Origin: Planctomicrobium piriforme
Lineage (GTDB): Bacteria; Planctomycetota; Planctomycetia; Pirellulales; UBA1268
Direction of reading: 5' to 3'
Assembly: GCA_945869735.1 (NCBI GenBank)
Contig: CAMBPQ010000017.1
Coordinates: forward strand, 1 to 52,257
DNA: 52,257 nucleotides
A model generated the notes under the pieces. It saw only the letters and a list, made by a program, of their open reading frames with translations. It ran no database searches and was not told where the DNA came from. How positions within the stretch are numbered: position 1 is the stretch's first letter; every line of letters begins with the position of its first letter. Positions 34,826 to 43,318 of the stretch are shown piece after piece. Made by a program: the position numbers and the translations under genes.

Positions 34826-36024
34826 CGCCCGTCGCCAGACACACCGATACGGACCACCACGGGGAGCGGATCCTCGTGGTCTGCACGCAGTACATTGGCG
34901 ACACACTGCTGGCGATCCCGTTCCTGCGGAACCTCAGACGGACCCACCCCGCCGCCGTGATCGATGTCTGTGCCCAGGGGGCTGCCCGGGCCGTGCTCGG
35001 CTCCTGTCCCTACGTCGACGAACTGGTCCCCTGGCAACGGCCGGGGCGGGAAAGCCGCGGCAGCATCAGCGGCGCGGTGGCCGGCGTCGCGGCCCAGGCT
35101 GCGTGGCTCCGCTCGCGCAGGTACGCCAAGGCGTACCTGCTCAAGCCCTCGTTTTCGGCCGCGGCCCTGGCCGTGCTGGCTGGCATTCCGCAGCGGGTCG
35201 GGTTTGCCGGTGAGAGCAGCGTGTTGTTGACCAGGCGGGTGCGCCGGCGCCGCGGCCGCCATCAGGTCGAGACCTACCTGGACCTCCTGCGGGCCGAGAA
35301 TCTCCCCGTCGACGACGGCCACAACGAGAACTGGGTGTCGTCCCAGGCGGTCAGCCGCGTCGCCCCGATCGTCGACCGGATGCCCGCCGGCCGAACGAGG
35401 GTGTTCGTAGCGATGCGGTCGACCGATGCACTCAAGCACTGGGATACGAACCGCTGGCGGCGGCTCGTCCACTGGCTGGTCGAGGAGCGCGGCTGCGAGA
35501 TCGTGCTCAGCGGTGGTCCGGCCGACATCGCCGCCCATCAGGCCTTTCGGGAGAGCGTCGGTGCCGCAGCCGCGCACGTACACGACTTGTCGCAGGCGGT
35601 GCCACTTACCGACACGGCGGCACTGGCGGCGCGGATGCATCTGTGCATCGGCGTCGACACTGGGCTGGTGCACCTCTCCGCCTCGGTGGGCGTGCCCGCG
35701 GTCGTGCTCGTCGGCCCGACCGATCCCAATCGCTGGTCGCCGTGGCGGATACCGTGTGCTGTGCTCCGCTCACCCCGCGTGCAGTGCTCGCTCGCCGAGC
35801 GGTGGCTGACCGCCATGGGGGCGACTGACCATCTCCGCTGGCCGCTTGGCAGGGCTGCGGTCGACGACATTCCCTACGACGACGTCGTCGCGGCCGTCTC
35901 GGGGTTCCTGCCGGCCCCGCTGGCAGTACGGACAATCGACCTCACGCGAGATGGCTTCCGCTACGAGGTGGTTTCGCGGCCTGCCGCGTCGGTGTCGCCC
36001 GCGTTTTCCACGGCGGTCGACTGA
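34822..36024 (+). CDS. glycosyltransferase family 9 (heptosyltransferase-like)
   Basis: It is predicted to transfer a heptose or related sugar onto lipopolysaccharide core. This 400-residue GT-B protein begins, after a short leader, RILVVCTQYIGDTLLAIPFLRNL (about residues 16-38), the start of ADP-heptose:LPS heptosyltransferases. The C-terminal domain has CIGVDTGLVHLSASVGVPAVVLVGPTDPNRWSP, which carries the nucleotide-sugar-binding residues, preceded by a Lys-rich segment (STDALKHWDTNRWRRL) typical of WaaF. ATG 34822 overlaps the bamA stop by four bases, so translation is probably coupled. Its last 64 bases overlap the tail of the convergent BaiN-like gene. The acceptor cannot be told from sequence. 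Confidence 0.87.
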   Translation: MTPVARHTDTDHHGERILVVCTQYIGDTLLAIPFLRNLRRTHPAAVIDVCAQGAARAVLGSCPYVDELVPWQRPGRESRGSISGAVAGVAAQAAWLRSRRYAKAYLLKPSFSAAALAVLAGIPQRVGFAGESSVLLTRRVRRRRGRHQVETYLDLLRAENLPVDDGHNENWVSSQAVSRVAPIVDRMPAGRTRVFVAMRSTDALKHWDTNRWRRLVHWLVEERGCEIVLSGGPADIAAHQAFRESVGAAAAHVHDLSQAVPLTDTAALAARMHLCIGVDTGLVHLSASVGVPAVVLVGPTDPNRWSPWRIPCAVLRSPRVQCSLAERWLTAMGATDHLRWPLGRAAVDDIPYDDVVAAVSGFLPAPLAVRTIDLTRDGFRYEVVSRPAASVSPAFSTAVD

Positions 36025-37280
36025 AGCACGGCCTGCGCCGCGGCCGTGCCGGCCACGAAGCCACTGGCCCACGCCCACTGGAAGTTGAAGCCGCCGATCC
36101 GGCCGTCGACGTCGAGCACCTCACCGGCGAGGTGCAGGCCTGGGCAGATGCGGCTTTCCATCGTCTCGAGGCGGACCTCGGCCAGAGGCACACCGCCCGC
36201 CGTGGCCTCGGCGACGGTGAAGCCGCGATCGCCGGTGATCGGCAGCGGCGTGGCCGCGACGAGTGTTGCGAGCGTTTTTCGCGCGTCCCGTGGGGTGTCG
36301 CCAGTGGCGGGCACACCCGCGAGGTGAGCGAGCATGCGGGCGAGGCGGTCGGGCAGCCGCTCGCGAAGCACGCTGAGCGGGCCGCGGCGTTGGCCCTCGA
36401 CGAGCATCTGATCGACCGTCTCGCTGGTCTCGCCGGGCAGCCAGTTGAGCGTGAGCGTGACGGCGGGATCGTGATGCCGGGCCACGAGCCAGTGTCGGCT
36501 GATGTCGAGCACGCCCGGTCCAGAAAGGCCCACATGCGTGCACAGCGTGCTGCCTGTTGTCGCGAGGAGCCGCCTGCCGCCACCGGCGCGGAGCGTGAGT
36601 TCCGTGGGCATCGTGAGGCCCGAGAGCGCCGTGATCCAATGGTCCTGGGGCAGGAGCAGCGGCACGAGCGCCGGCACGATCGGTGGCGTGAGGGTGTGGC
36701 CGAGACCGCGGGCCAGTTCGTGGCCGCCGCCATCCGAACCCGATTTCGGCAGTGACTTGCCGCCGGTGCAGAGAATCACGCGGCCGGCGCGAAACGTGCC
36801 GGAGTCGGTCGTCGCCACGAAGCCCGTGTCATCTCGATCGAGCCGTGCGATCCGCGCAGGATGGAGGAGACGGCCACCTACCCGCGCGGCCTCGCGGACG
36901 AGCGCCTCGAGCACCGTCCGCGCCGAGTCGGTGACCGGGAAGAGCTTGCCGGTGTCCTCCTCTTTCATGGCGACGCCCGCAGCGGCGAAGAATCGCACCG
37001 TGTCGGCGACGCCGAACCGGCGGAGCACCTTGCGGATCGCCGGCGGAGTGCTCCCTGCGAAGTCGGCCTCGGTCACGGCGACGTGCGTGACATTGCAGCG
37101 GCCACCACCCGCAACGAGGATTTTGGCTCCGAGCTTCCGGGCCCCGTCGACGGCGACGATCCCGAGCGGTCGACCCGCTGCTGCGGCGGTGCGTCCGGCC
37201 CACGTGGCCGCAAAGAGCCCCGCTGCCCCGGCGCCGATCACGAGAATGTCGGCGGTGGTCGCCCCCGGGGTCGCATGCAT
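35961..37280 (-). CDS. BaiN/HI0933-family FAD-dependent oxidoreductase
   Basis: This 439-residue flavoprotein has the dinucleotide-binding start DILVIGAGAAGLFAATWAGR (about residues 11-30). It also has the family-typical KLGAKILVAGGGRCNVTH, GRVILCTGGKSLPKSGSDGGGH and the C-terminal SRICPGLHLAGEVLDVDGRIGGFNFQWAWASGFVAG. This identifies the HI0933/BaiN group, whose members are flavin reductases of mostly unknown substrate; one is linked to bile-acid dehydroxylation. Its 3' end runs 64 bases into the convergent glycosyltransferase gene, an overlap long enough for transcriptional interference. No partner gene is adjacent. Confidence 0.9.
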   Translation of the reverse strand: MHATPGATTADILVIGAGAAGLFAATWAGRTAAAAGRPLGIVAVDGARKLGAKILVAGGGRCNVTHVAVTEADFAGSTPPAIRKVLRRFGVADTVRFFAAAGVAMKEEDTGKLFPVTDSARTVLEALVREAARVGGRLLHPARIARLDRDDTGFVATTDSGTFRAGRVILCTGGKSLPKSGSDGGGHELARGLGHTLTPPIVPALVPLLLPQDHWITALSGLTMPTELTLRAGGGRRLLATTGSTLCTHVGLSGPGVLDISRHWLVARHHDPAVTLTLNWLPGETSETVDQMLVEGQRRGPLSVLRERLPDRLARMLAHLAGVPATGDTPRDARKTLATLVAATPLPITGDRGFTVAEATAGGVPLAEVRLETMESRICPGLHLAGEVLDVDGRIGGFNFQWAWASGFVAGTAAAQAVLQSTAVENAGDTDAAGRETTS

Positions 37281-37430
37281 CGTGCTACTGTGCCACCGGC
37301 GGACGGAGACGGATCATGACCTCGATTGTGACGCGGGCCACCCGCGGGCATTCGGCCACGAGCACACCGGCCACGCCCGTCGCGAGTGTCCATCCTGTCG
37401 CTCGCTGATCCGTCGCTGGCATGGTTTCTC

Positions 37431-38417
37431 CTACCAGCGGTGGTGGACGAGCGGCCGAATTGCATCGTCGTAAATCGTCTGTACGGCGGCCATGGTGGCG
37501 GCATCGGGCTGCGGCAGATCGGCCGCCTGGGCGTTGTCGATGACCTGCGCCGCGTGGCGGGCTCCGGGGATCACGCACGTCACTGCCTCGAAGGCGAGGA
37601 TCCAGCGCAGTGCGAACTGCGCAAGCGTCGCCCCCGGCGGCACGAGAGCCTTGAGCCGCTCGACGGCCGTCAGGCCGGTGTCGTAGTCGACGCCGGAAAA
37701 GGTCTCACCACGGTCGAATACGGCGCCCTCGCGGTTGAAACCGCGATGGTCGTCGGCGGGAAACTCCGTGAGTTGCGTGAATCGGCCGGAGAGCATGCCA
37801 CTGGCGAGCGGCACCCGGGCGATCACCGCCACCTGCCGTCGGACCGCCTGCTCGAAGAAGAGCTCGGTCGGCCTGAGTCGGAAGGCGTTGAAGATGATCT
37901 GCACGCTCCGCACGTTGGGATACTCGATCGCCTTGAGCGCCTCCTCGACACGCTCGACGCTCACGCCATAAAACGCGATCTTGCCGGCGTCTACCAGGTC
38001 GTCGAGCGCGGCGAACACCTCGGGGCGGTAATAGACATCGGTGGGCGGGCAATGCAGCTGCAAGAGATCGAGCCGCTCGACGGCGAGGTTTTTCAGGCTG
38101 CGGTCGACGAATCCGCGGAGGTTCTCCGCCGTGTACCCCGAGCTGACGTGCGGGTTGAGCCGGCGGCCCGCCTTGGTGGCGACATGGAACGGCTCGGTCC
38201 GCTCCCGCCGCAGCTGGGCAATGAGCCGCTCTGAGCGGCCGTCGCCGTAGACGTCGGCGGTGTCGAAGAAGGTGATCCCACTGTCGAGGGCCGCATGGAG
38301 CGATTGCATCGAAGCGCTCTCCTCGGCACCCCCCCACTGGCTGCCGCCGATGCCCCAGGCCCCGAAGCCGATCTCGGAGACTTTCCAGCCCGTCCGTCCA
38401 AATGCGCGTGTGTTCAT
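37431..38417 (-). CDS. aldo/keto reductase
   Basis: This 328-residue NAD(P)H-dependent carbonyl reductase begins MNTRAFGRTGWKVSEIGFGAWGIGG. The catalytic tetrad of the superfamily is complete: D52 and Y57 in FDTADVYG, K82 in VATKAG, and H122 in LLQLHCPP. The nucleotide-binding C-terminal part includes LAQFALRWILAFEAVTCVIPGARHAAQVIDN. The physiological substrate is unknown. It diverges from the downstream membrane-protein gene and is separated from the BaiN-like gene by a 150-base gap in which I see nothing. Confidence 0.92.
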   Translation of the reverse strand: MNTRAFGRTGWKVSEIGFGAWGIGGSQWGGAEESASMQSLHAALDSGITFFDTADVYGDGRSERLIAQLRRERTEPFHVATKAGRRLNPHVSSGYTAENLRGFVDRSLKNLAVERLDLLQLHCPPTDVYYRPEVFAALDDLVDAGKIAFYGVSVERVEEALKAIEYPNVRSVQIIFNAFRLRPTELFFEQAVRRQVAVIARVPLASGMLSGRFTQLTEFPADDHRGFNREGAVFDRGETFSGVDYDTGLTAVERLKALVPPGATLAQFALRWILAFEAVTCVIPGARHAAQVIDNAQAADLPQPDAATMAAVQTIYDDAIRPLVHHRW

Positions 38418-38457
38418 GTGCGGCAGTGTCTTCGATCAGCGCGTACACTTCTACTGC

Positions 38458-39348
38458 ATGCAGCCCGCCCGCCCCCTGACCGACGCCTCCCACTGGTGGC
38501 TCGACCGCCGGGCGTGGCTGCTGGCCGCACTCGGGGCGATCATGGTCGCCAGCGGGCTTGTGCATGTGCCCGTGTGGGCGGTGCTCGGCGGCCCTTGGGA
38601 GGGCCCTGTCACCTGGCGGAAGCCGATCCTGTTTGGCATCTCGGGAGGGCTCACGAGCCTCTCGCTGGGCTGGATCTGGTCGAAGCTCCCGTGGCGGTGG
38701 GGCGACGCCTGGCTCGCCGCGGCGACGGCATGGGCGCTGTTCATCGAGGTAGTGCTTATCGACCTGCAGCGGTGGCGGGGCGTGGGCAGCCACTTCAATC
38801 GCGACACGCCGCTCGACTCAGTGCTTTTTGACGCGATGGGGGCGCTGATCGTCGGCGTCACGCTGGTGTCGCTCGACCTCGCCGTCCGCCTGTTCCGTCA
38901 CCGGCCCCTGATGGCCGCGGACATGCTCCTGGCCGCGCGGGCCGGCCTCGCCCTGCTCGTGGTCTCCTGCCTGCTCGGGATCTGGGTGGGTATCCACGGT
39001 GAGATGCAGCAGAGGATCGGCCTCGAACCCACGCGGCTGGGCGCCGCAGGCGTGCCCAAGTTCCCTCACGGCGTCGCAATCCACGCGATCCAGTGGCTGC
39101 CGGCAATCGCGTGGGTGGCGAGGAGGGCTGGCATCGACGAGCGGATGCGGTGCCGGCTCGTGGCCTCGGCCACCGCGGGCACACTGCTCGTTGCCGTCTA
39201 TGCAGTGCTGCAGACGGCGCTCGGTCGCGCGAGGTTCGACACCACGCCCCTGACGGCGGCCGTGCTCGCCGCGGGAGTGGCGGGGCTCGCTATGCCCGTC
39301 GCCGTCACGGCCTGGGCGATGGTTGCGGGCCGGCGTCAGGCACGCTGA
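38458..39348 (+). CDS. integral membrane protein of unknown function
   Basis: This 296-residue protein starts at ATG 38458, right before MQPARPLTDASHWWLDRRAW; the longer frame upstream overlaps the divergent aldo/keto reductase. Seven hydrophobic segments are visible (for example WLLAALGAIMVASGLVHV, ALLVVSCLLGIWVGI and AGTLLVAVYAVLQTAL). A conserved-looking WRKPILFGISGGLTSLSLGW and EVVLIDLQRWRGVGSHFN between helices 2 and 4, and PHGVAIHAIQWLPAIAW with two His, are the most distinctive stretches. I do not recognise a family. The convergent gap after it holds a family 1 repeat. Confidence 0.7.
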   Translation: MQPARPLTDASHWWLDRRAWLLAALGAIMVASGLVHVPVWAVLGGPWEGPVTWRKPILFGISGGLTSLSLGWIWSKLPWRWGDAWLAAATAWALFIEVVLIDLQRWRGVGSHFNRDTPLDSVLFDAMGALIVGVTLVSLDLAVRLFRHRPLMAADMLLAARAGLALLVVSCLLGIWVGIHGEMQQRIGLEPTRLGAAGVPKFPHGVAIHAIQWLPAIAWVARRAGIDERMRCRLVASATAGTLLVAVYAVLQTALGRARFDTTPLTAAVLAAGVAGLAMPVAVTAWAMVAGRRQAR

Positions 39349-39400
39349 GGACGGCCCGCCGCGGCCACTCCCGACCCACGAGCAACCGGGGTAGATCTTT

Positions 39401-39591
39401 CGAGAGCATCCGGCTTTGTTGGATCGCCGACTCGGGGGCGGCAAAAGTCTCGTCGCTCTATCGCCGCGGCGGCTCATGCGCTCCTCGAGCGTTCGCCGAC
39501 CCCCTTGCCTCCCGTCAGGAAGCCCCAAGCGCAAGCGCGGGGAATGCGGGTAGCACCCCGCCCCGCTCCACGAAAAGCAGATGCGATCTAG
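39401..39591 (+). repeat. family 1 repeat, long copy with hairpin module
   Basis: Plus strand: a degenerate left-type terminus (39401-39425, GAGAGCATCCGGCTTTGTTG), then GGGGGCGGCAAAAGTCTCG. The core GAGCGTTCGCCGACCCCCTT (39487-39506) follows. Next come module P (39517-39553) and the right-type terminus GAAAAGCAGATGCGATCTAG ending at 39591. The right-type terminus contains, on the minus strand, the TAG stop of the 39588 gene. Length is about 191 bp. This copy is in a convergent gap. Confidence 0.7.
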
Positions 39592-41429
39592 TGGACGGCG
39601 TGGCGGGTCCACGTGCGGAAGTCGTACTGCAAGGTTTCCTTGCCGTGCTCGATCACGAGCTCGTCGCCGTCGAGGGCCTGTTGCACCCACGGGTTGCCGA
39701 GGAGCGGGAAGGAGTCGTAATCGACGACCGCTCCATCGACCGTGTGCTGGGCGGCGTAAGGCGTGCCGTGGGGGCGGTAGGTGATGTCGAGCATGTGGCC
39801 TGAGAGCGACGTGAACGCCAGCCGGGGCCGCTCGGTGGCGAGTCGCGAGGTGTCGATCACGGTGCGTGCGACGATCGCGGTGGCGAACCGGTCGAGCTCG
39901 GTGTCATTGCCGCCGCCAGCGAACGGCGCGAGCGGTGACGTCTCCAGAATCCAGCCGTTTCTGCGGGCGTCGCTCGTGAGGACGTCGCAGCGTTCCTGCG
40001 ACCGATGGTCTGCCCAGCGGGCCGCACCGAAGAGGCGAAAGGCGAACAGCATCGAGCCGGCGTGGCAGCAGACCCAGCCGTCCCGCTCGATCCGCTTCAC
40101 GATCGACCCCGTCGTGCTGAACGGCACCTCGATTCGCCAGTAGGGATAGTCGTCGGGCACAGCCGTCACGCCGACGAGCGTGCGGCCGTGCTGCAGGCTC
40201 TGCGAAAATGGATTCTCGCCGTAGCCGAAGGCGTTGGCCCTGTTTTCGGCGAGGTCGTAGGGCCGATAGGCATTCTCCTGGAGCGGCATGAACGAGCTCT
40301 GCGGGTGCGGCGAGACCCACTTGAGCATCTGCCGCCGCGACTCCTTGTAGTGATAGTCGCGGGGCGACTTCACGAGTTCCCACTCGCTTGCCAGGGAATA
40401 GGCCAGCTCGTGGTGGATCGTGATCCGAAGATTGCGGGTGCGGCTGGCGCGATGCGTGAACGGCTCATCCCGATCGGTAGCGATCCGGGTGAGGATTGTC
40501 GGGGGCTCGTAGGGGCCCGGGAACGCGAACCAACCGGAGTGGTGTTCACAGAGGCCCGCCACCGGCCGCTCGGCGCCAAAAAACAGCCAGCCGATCGCCG
40601 CGGTGCAGTCCATCGCGTCGGGGCCTGTCATGCTCGAGGCGAAGTACTTCGCCCGGCTGGCGGGCGTGACGTGGTAGCCCTGGTTCCACGCGCACGCCAT
40701 GTGCAGGAGCATCGTATCGAGCGTGAGGGTGGCCCGATGACGGAGCGTTTCATCCTGTGCGAAGTCGGCGAGCAGCTTCATGGCGGCGAGGTTCACGCCG
40801 AGATAGGTTGGAGCACCGTATTCGGCGTTGTTGCGGTGCACGATCTCGTCGAAGGAGCCGAGCAGCCGCTCTCGCGTGGCGGCGCGAATGCCGGCGGAGT
40901 CGAGGCCGTCGGCGTCGACGAGGTCAGGCCACTGCTCGGCTGCAATCAAGGCTGCCCCGTCGCTCAGCAGCCGAAAGTTCAGAGCACCGTAGCCCCGCCA
41001 CTCCCGGTGGCCGTAGCGGCAGACGTAGTCCTTGATTGCGGTGGCGATCCGTTCGGCCGTGTCGGCAGGCAGGTGCGGGCTCTCCCGGCAGAGCATCCAG
41101 GCATGCACGAGAGCATGCTTGTTAAAGGGGTCGGGAATCGCCGACGGAGCCTTGGGGGTGGCGGTGCGGTTGGCCTCCTCGGCGGCCGCAAGCCAGCCGG
41201 ATACGGCCCGCTCGACGTCCTTCCCAGCCAGCAGTCGGGCGACGTAGGGCACCATCGCCTCCTTCGCGAAGGCCGGCCGCTTCGGTTCAATCGCGACGCA
41301 GCGGCCCACAAGATCGGCGGCGCGCGAGTCGGCGGCTCGCGGATGATCGGCTCCAGCCATTCCGACGACCAGCGCCGCCGTGCAGGCCCCGCCGACGAGC
41401 AGGAGGATGAACTGCCAGCGACTCATCAT
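39588..41429 (-). CDS. large exported or anchored protein, possible toroid-fold hydrolase
   Basis: This 613-residue protein has an N-terminal hydrophobic segment (SRWQFILLLVGGACTAALVVG, about residues 2-22) acting as a signal peptide or anchor. The first 300 residues are helical with many Trp/Tyr (KDYVCRYGHREWRGYGALNFRLLSDGAALI, then ACAWNQGYHVTPASRAKYFASSMTG), like an alpha/alpha toroid. The second half is beta-rich, with WRIEVPFSTTGSIVKRIERDGW and FAFRLFGAARWADHRSQ. The overall organisation recalls polysaccharide lyase or heparinase-like toroid plus sandwich proteins, but I cannot place catalytic residues. Start: ATG 41429 (or the next ATG); 41468 is less likely. Its stop coincides with the end of the family 1 repeat. 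Confidence 0.66.
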   Translation of the reverse strand: MMSRWQFILLLVGGACTAALVVGMAGADHPRAADSRAADLVGRCVAIEPKRPAFAKEAMVPYVARLLAGKDVERAVSGWLAAAEEANRTATPKAPSAIPDPFNKHALVHAWMLCRESPHLPADTAERIATAIKDYVCRYGHREWRGYGALNFRLLSDGAALIAAEQWPDLVDADGLDSAGIRAATRERLLGSFDEIVHRNNAEYGAPTYLGVNLAAMKLLADFAQDETLRHRATLTLDTMLLHMACAWNQGYHVTPASRAKYFASSMTGPDAMDCTAAIGWLFFGAERPVAGLCEHHSGWFAFPGPYEPPTILTRIATDRDEPFTHRASRTRNLRITIHHELAYSLASEWELVKSPRDYHYKESRRQMLKWVSPHPQSSFMPLQENAYRPYDLAENRANAFGYGENPFSQSLQHGRTLVGVTAVPDDYPYWRIEVPFSTTGSIVKRIERDGWVCCHAGSMLFAFRLFGAARWADHRSQERCDVLTSDARRNGWILETSPLAPFAGGGNDTELDRFATAIVARTVIDTSRLATERPRLAFTSLSGHMLDITYRPHGTPYAAQHTVDGAVVDYDSFPLLGNPWVQQALDGDELVIEHGKETLQYDFRTWTRHAVH

Positions 41430-41558
41430 CGGCGTTCCCAGAAGAATCTTGGCACGGTCACGCCTCACGCTCCTCTTCGAGGCCGAGAGCTTTGCCGATC
41501 ATGGCGGCTGGAGTCTCGAAGCACAGTTTATCCCGTCGAGCCCCCGGCGGCTCACCTG

Positions 41559-43253
41559 TCATGGTGCGGACGAGGCCGGGACCATCCACTCAAGCGGCCC
41601 CGCCTGCAGCCAGACCAACAACCCCATGAGCGTGGCGAGGGCGAGTGAGTGCGGAAACACCCGGCGCAGGATCGTCCCTTCCCGGCGCTGTGTTCCCGTT
41701 GCAGTCGCCGCGACGACAATGCTCTGTGCGTCGATCATCTTTCCCATCACACCGCCGGTGCTATTGGCCGTGCAGATCAGGAGCGGATCGAGGCCAAGCT
41801 GCTCGGCCGTCACCCGCTGCAGGCTGCCGAACATCGCGTTACTCGACGTGTCGGATCCGGTCAGGGCCACGCCAAGCCAGCCCAGGAGCGGGGCAAAAAA
41901 GGGGTACCACCTGCCCGTGCCCGTCAACGCGATGCCGAGCGTGACGTCGGTGCCCGAGAAGCGGGTCACGAAGGCGAGTGCGAGCATCGCCGCGATCGTG
42001 GCGAGCGGATCGGCGAGGACAACGAGGTTGTCCCACCAGATCTGCCAGGCCCGTCGCCACCGGAGACCGAGCCATGGAATCGAGGCGAGCGCCGCGACGA
42101 GGATGCCCGTGCCGGCGGCCGAGAGCCAGTTGAGTCGGTAGACGGCCCGTTCGATCTCCCGTGGTTCGCGGGTGGCGGGGGGAACCTTGGCAATCCGGCC
42201 GTCAAGGAACGGTACCGGGAACTCAGGTGCCACGACCTCGAGAGGCAGGGCCACCAAAATGCCACGGCCATCAAGCACGGCCTTCACCGGCGGTAGTCCC
42301 CAGGCAAAGACCGTGATGGACAGGAACGCCCACGGCATCCATGCCCAGGCGATCCGACCGACGGGATCGGCCCCCTGGGGAATCGCGACTTGGGCATGAG
42401 TCGTAGGCATCCAGCCTTCGTCATGCCGCCAGGTCGATACGGGCCTCCAGAAGTGGAGAAAGGTCGCGACCGCGACGAGGCTCACAATGCCTCCGACCAC
42501 GTCGACGAGCGCCGGGCCGACAAACGCGGCCATCGCGAACTGTGTCACCGCAAACGACGCTCCGCACACGAGCACCGCCGGCCAGACGCCGACGAGCCCC
42601 CTCCATCCGGCCATCGTGCAGACCATCCACGCCGGGACGAGCAGAGAAAAAAATGGCAACTGGTGGCCGGCCATCACCGAGAGCGCCTGCTCGTCCAAGC
42701 CGGTGACCTTCGCGAGCGTGATGATTGGCGTGCCGAGGGCCCCAAACGCGACCGGGGCCGTATTGGCGATCAGGGCCAGACAGGCGGCCTCGACCGCCGG
42801 GAAGCCCGCGCCGACCATCAGAGCGGCCGAGATGGCGACGGGCGCGCCAAACCCCGCTGCCCCCTCGAGGAACGCGCCGAACGAGAAGGCGATGAGCAAC
42901 GCCTGCAGGCGATGATCGGAGGAGAGCCCCATCACCGACCGCTTCATGACGTCGATCGCCCCGGCCTCTACCGAGAGCCGATACAGGAACATCGCGGTGA
43001 CGACGATCCAGCCGATCGGAAACAGGCCGAAGAGGCCGCCGTGGACCGCAGCCATCGCGACCGCGTCGCCCGGCATGCCAAACACGGCACAGGCGATCAG
43101 CATCGCGGCCGCAAGGCCGGCAAGGGCCGACCGCAGGCCGGACCATCCTGCGAATGCCAGCAGCCCGAGCAACACAACCATCGGCACCGCTGCCGCCAGT
43201 GTCGACGCGATCGGTGAGCCGAGCGGATCGTACGAGTGTTGCCAGACCATCAC
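41559..43253 (-). CDS. L-lactate permease (LldP/LctP family)
   Basis: This 564-residue importer of L-lactate and glycolate is proton-coupled, with a dozen or more hydrophobic segments. Family signatures are FLEGAAGFGAPVAISAALMVGAGFP (about residues 128-152), NTAPVAFGALGTPIITLAKVTGLD and, near the C-terminus, GWLGVALTGSDTSSNAMFGSLQ and ANSTGGVMGKMIDAQSIVVA. Length is normal for the family. No lactate dehydrogenase operon is adjacent. The start is ATG 43253 (a second ATG follows directly). A family 1 repeat fills the gap between this gene and the DUF1501 gene upstream on the same strand. Confidence 0.94.
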   Translation of the reverse strand: MMVWQHSYDPLGSPIASTLAAAVPMVVLLGLLAFAGWSGLRSALAGLAAAMLIACAVFGMPGDAVAMAAVHGGLFGLFPIGWIVVTAMFLYRLSVEAGAIDVMKRSVMGLSSDHRLQALLIAFSFGAFLEGAAGFGAPVAISAALMVGAGFPAVEAACLALIANTAPVAFGALGTPIITLAKVTGLDEQALSVMAGHQLPFFSLLVPAWMVCTMAGWRGLVGVWPAVLVCGASFAVTQFAMAAFVGPALVDVVGGIVSLVAVATFLHFWRPVSTWRHDEGWMPTTHAQVAIPQGADPVGRIAWAWMPWAFLSITVFAWGLPPVKAVLDGRGILVALPLEVVAPEFPVPFLDGRIAKVPPATREPREIERAVYRLNWLSAAGTGILVAALASIPWLGLRWRRAWQIWWDNLVVLADPLATIAAMLALAFVTRFSGTDVTLGIALTGTGRWYPFFAPLLGWLGVALTGSDTSSNAMFGSLQRVTAEQLGLDPLLICTANSTGGVMGKMIDAQSIVVAATATGTQRREGTILRRVFPHSLALATLMGLLVWLQAGPLEWMVPASSAP

Positions 43254-43318
43254 GGCAGGATACCGGAGGAATCAATTCCCCCGCGGCAGGCCGCAGGCGG
43301 TGCTCTGTTCGACGTCCG

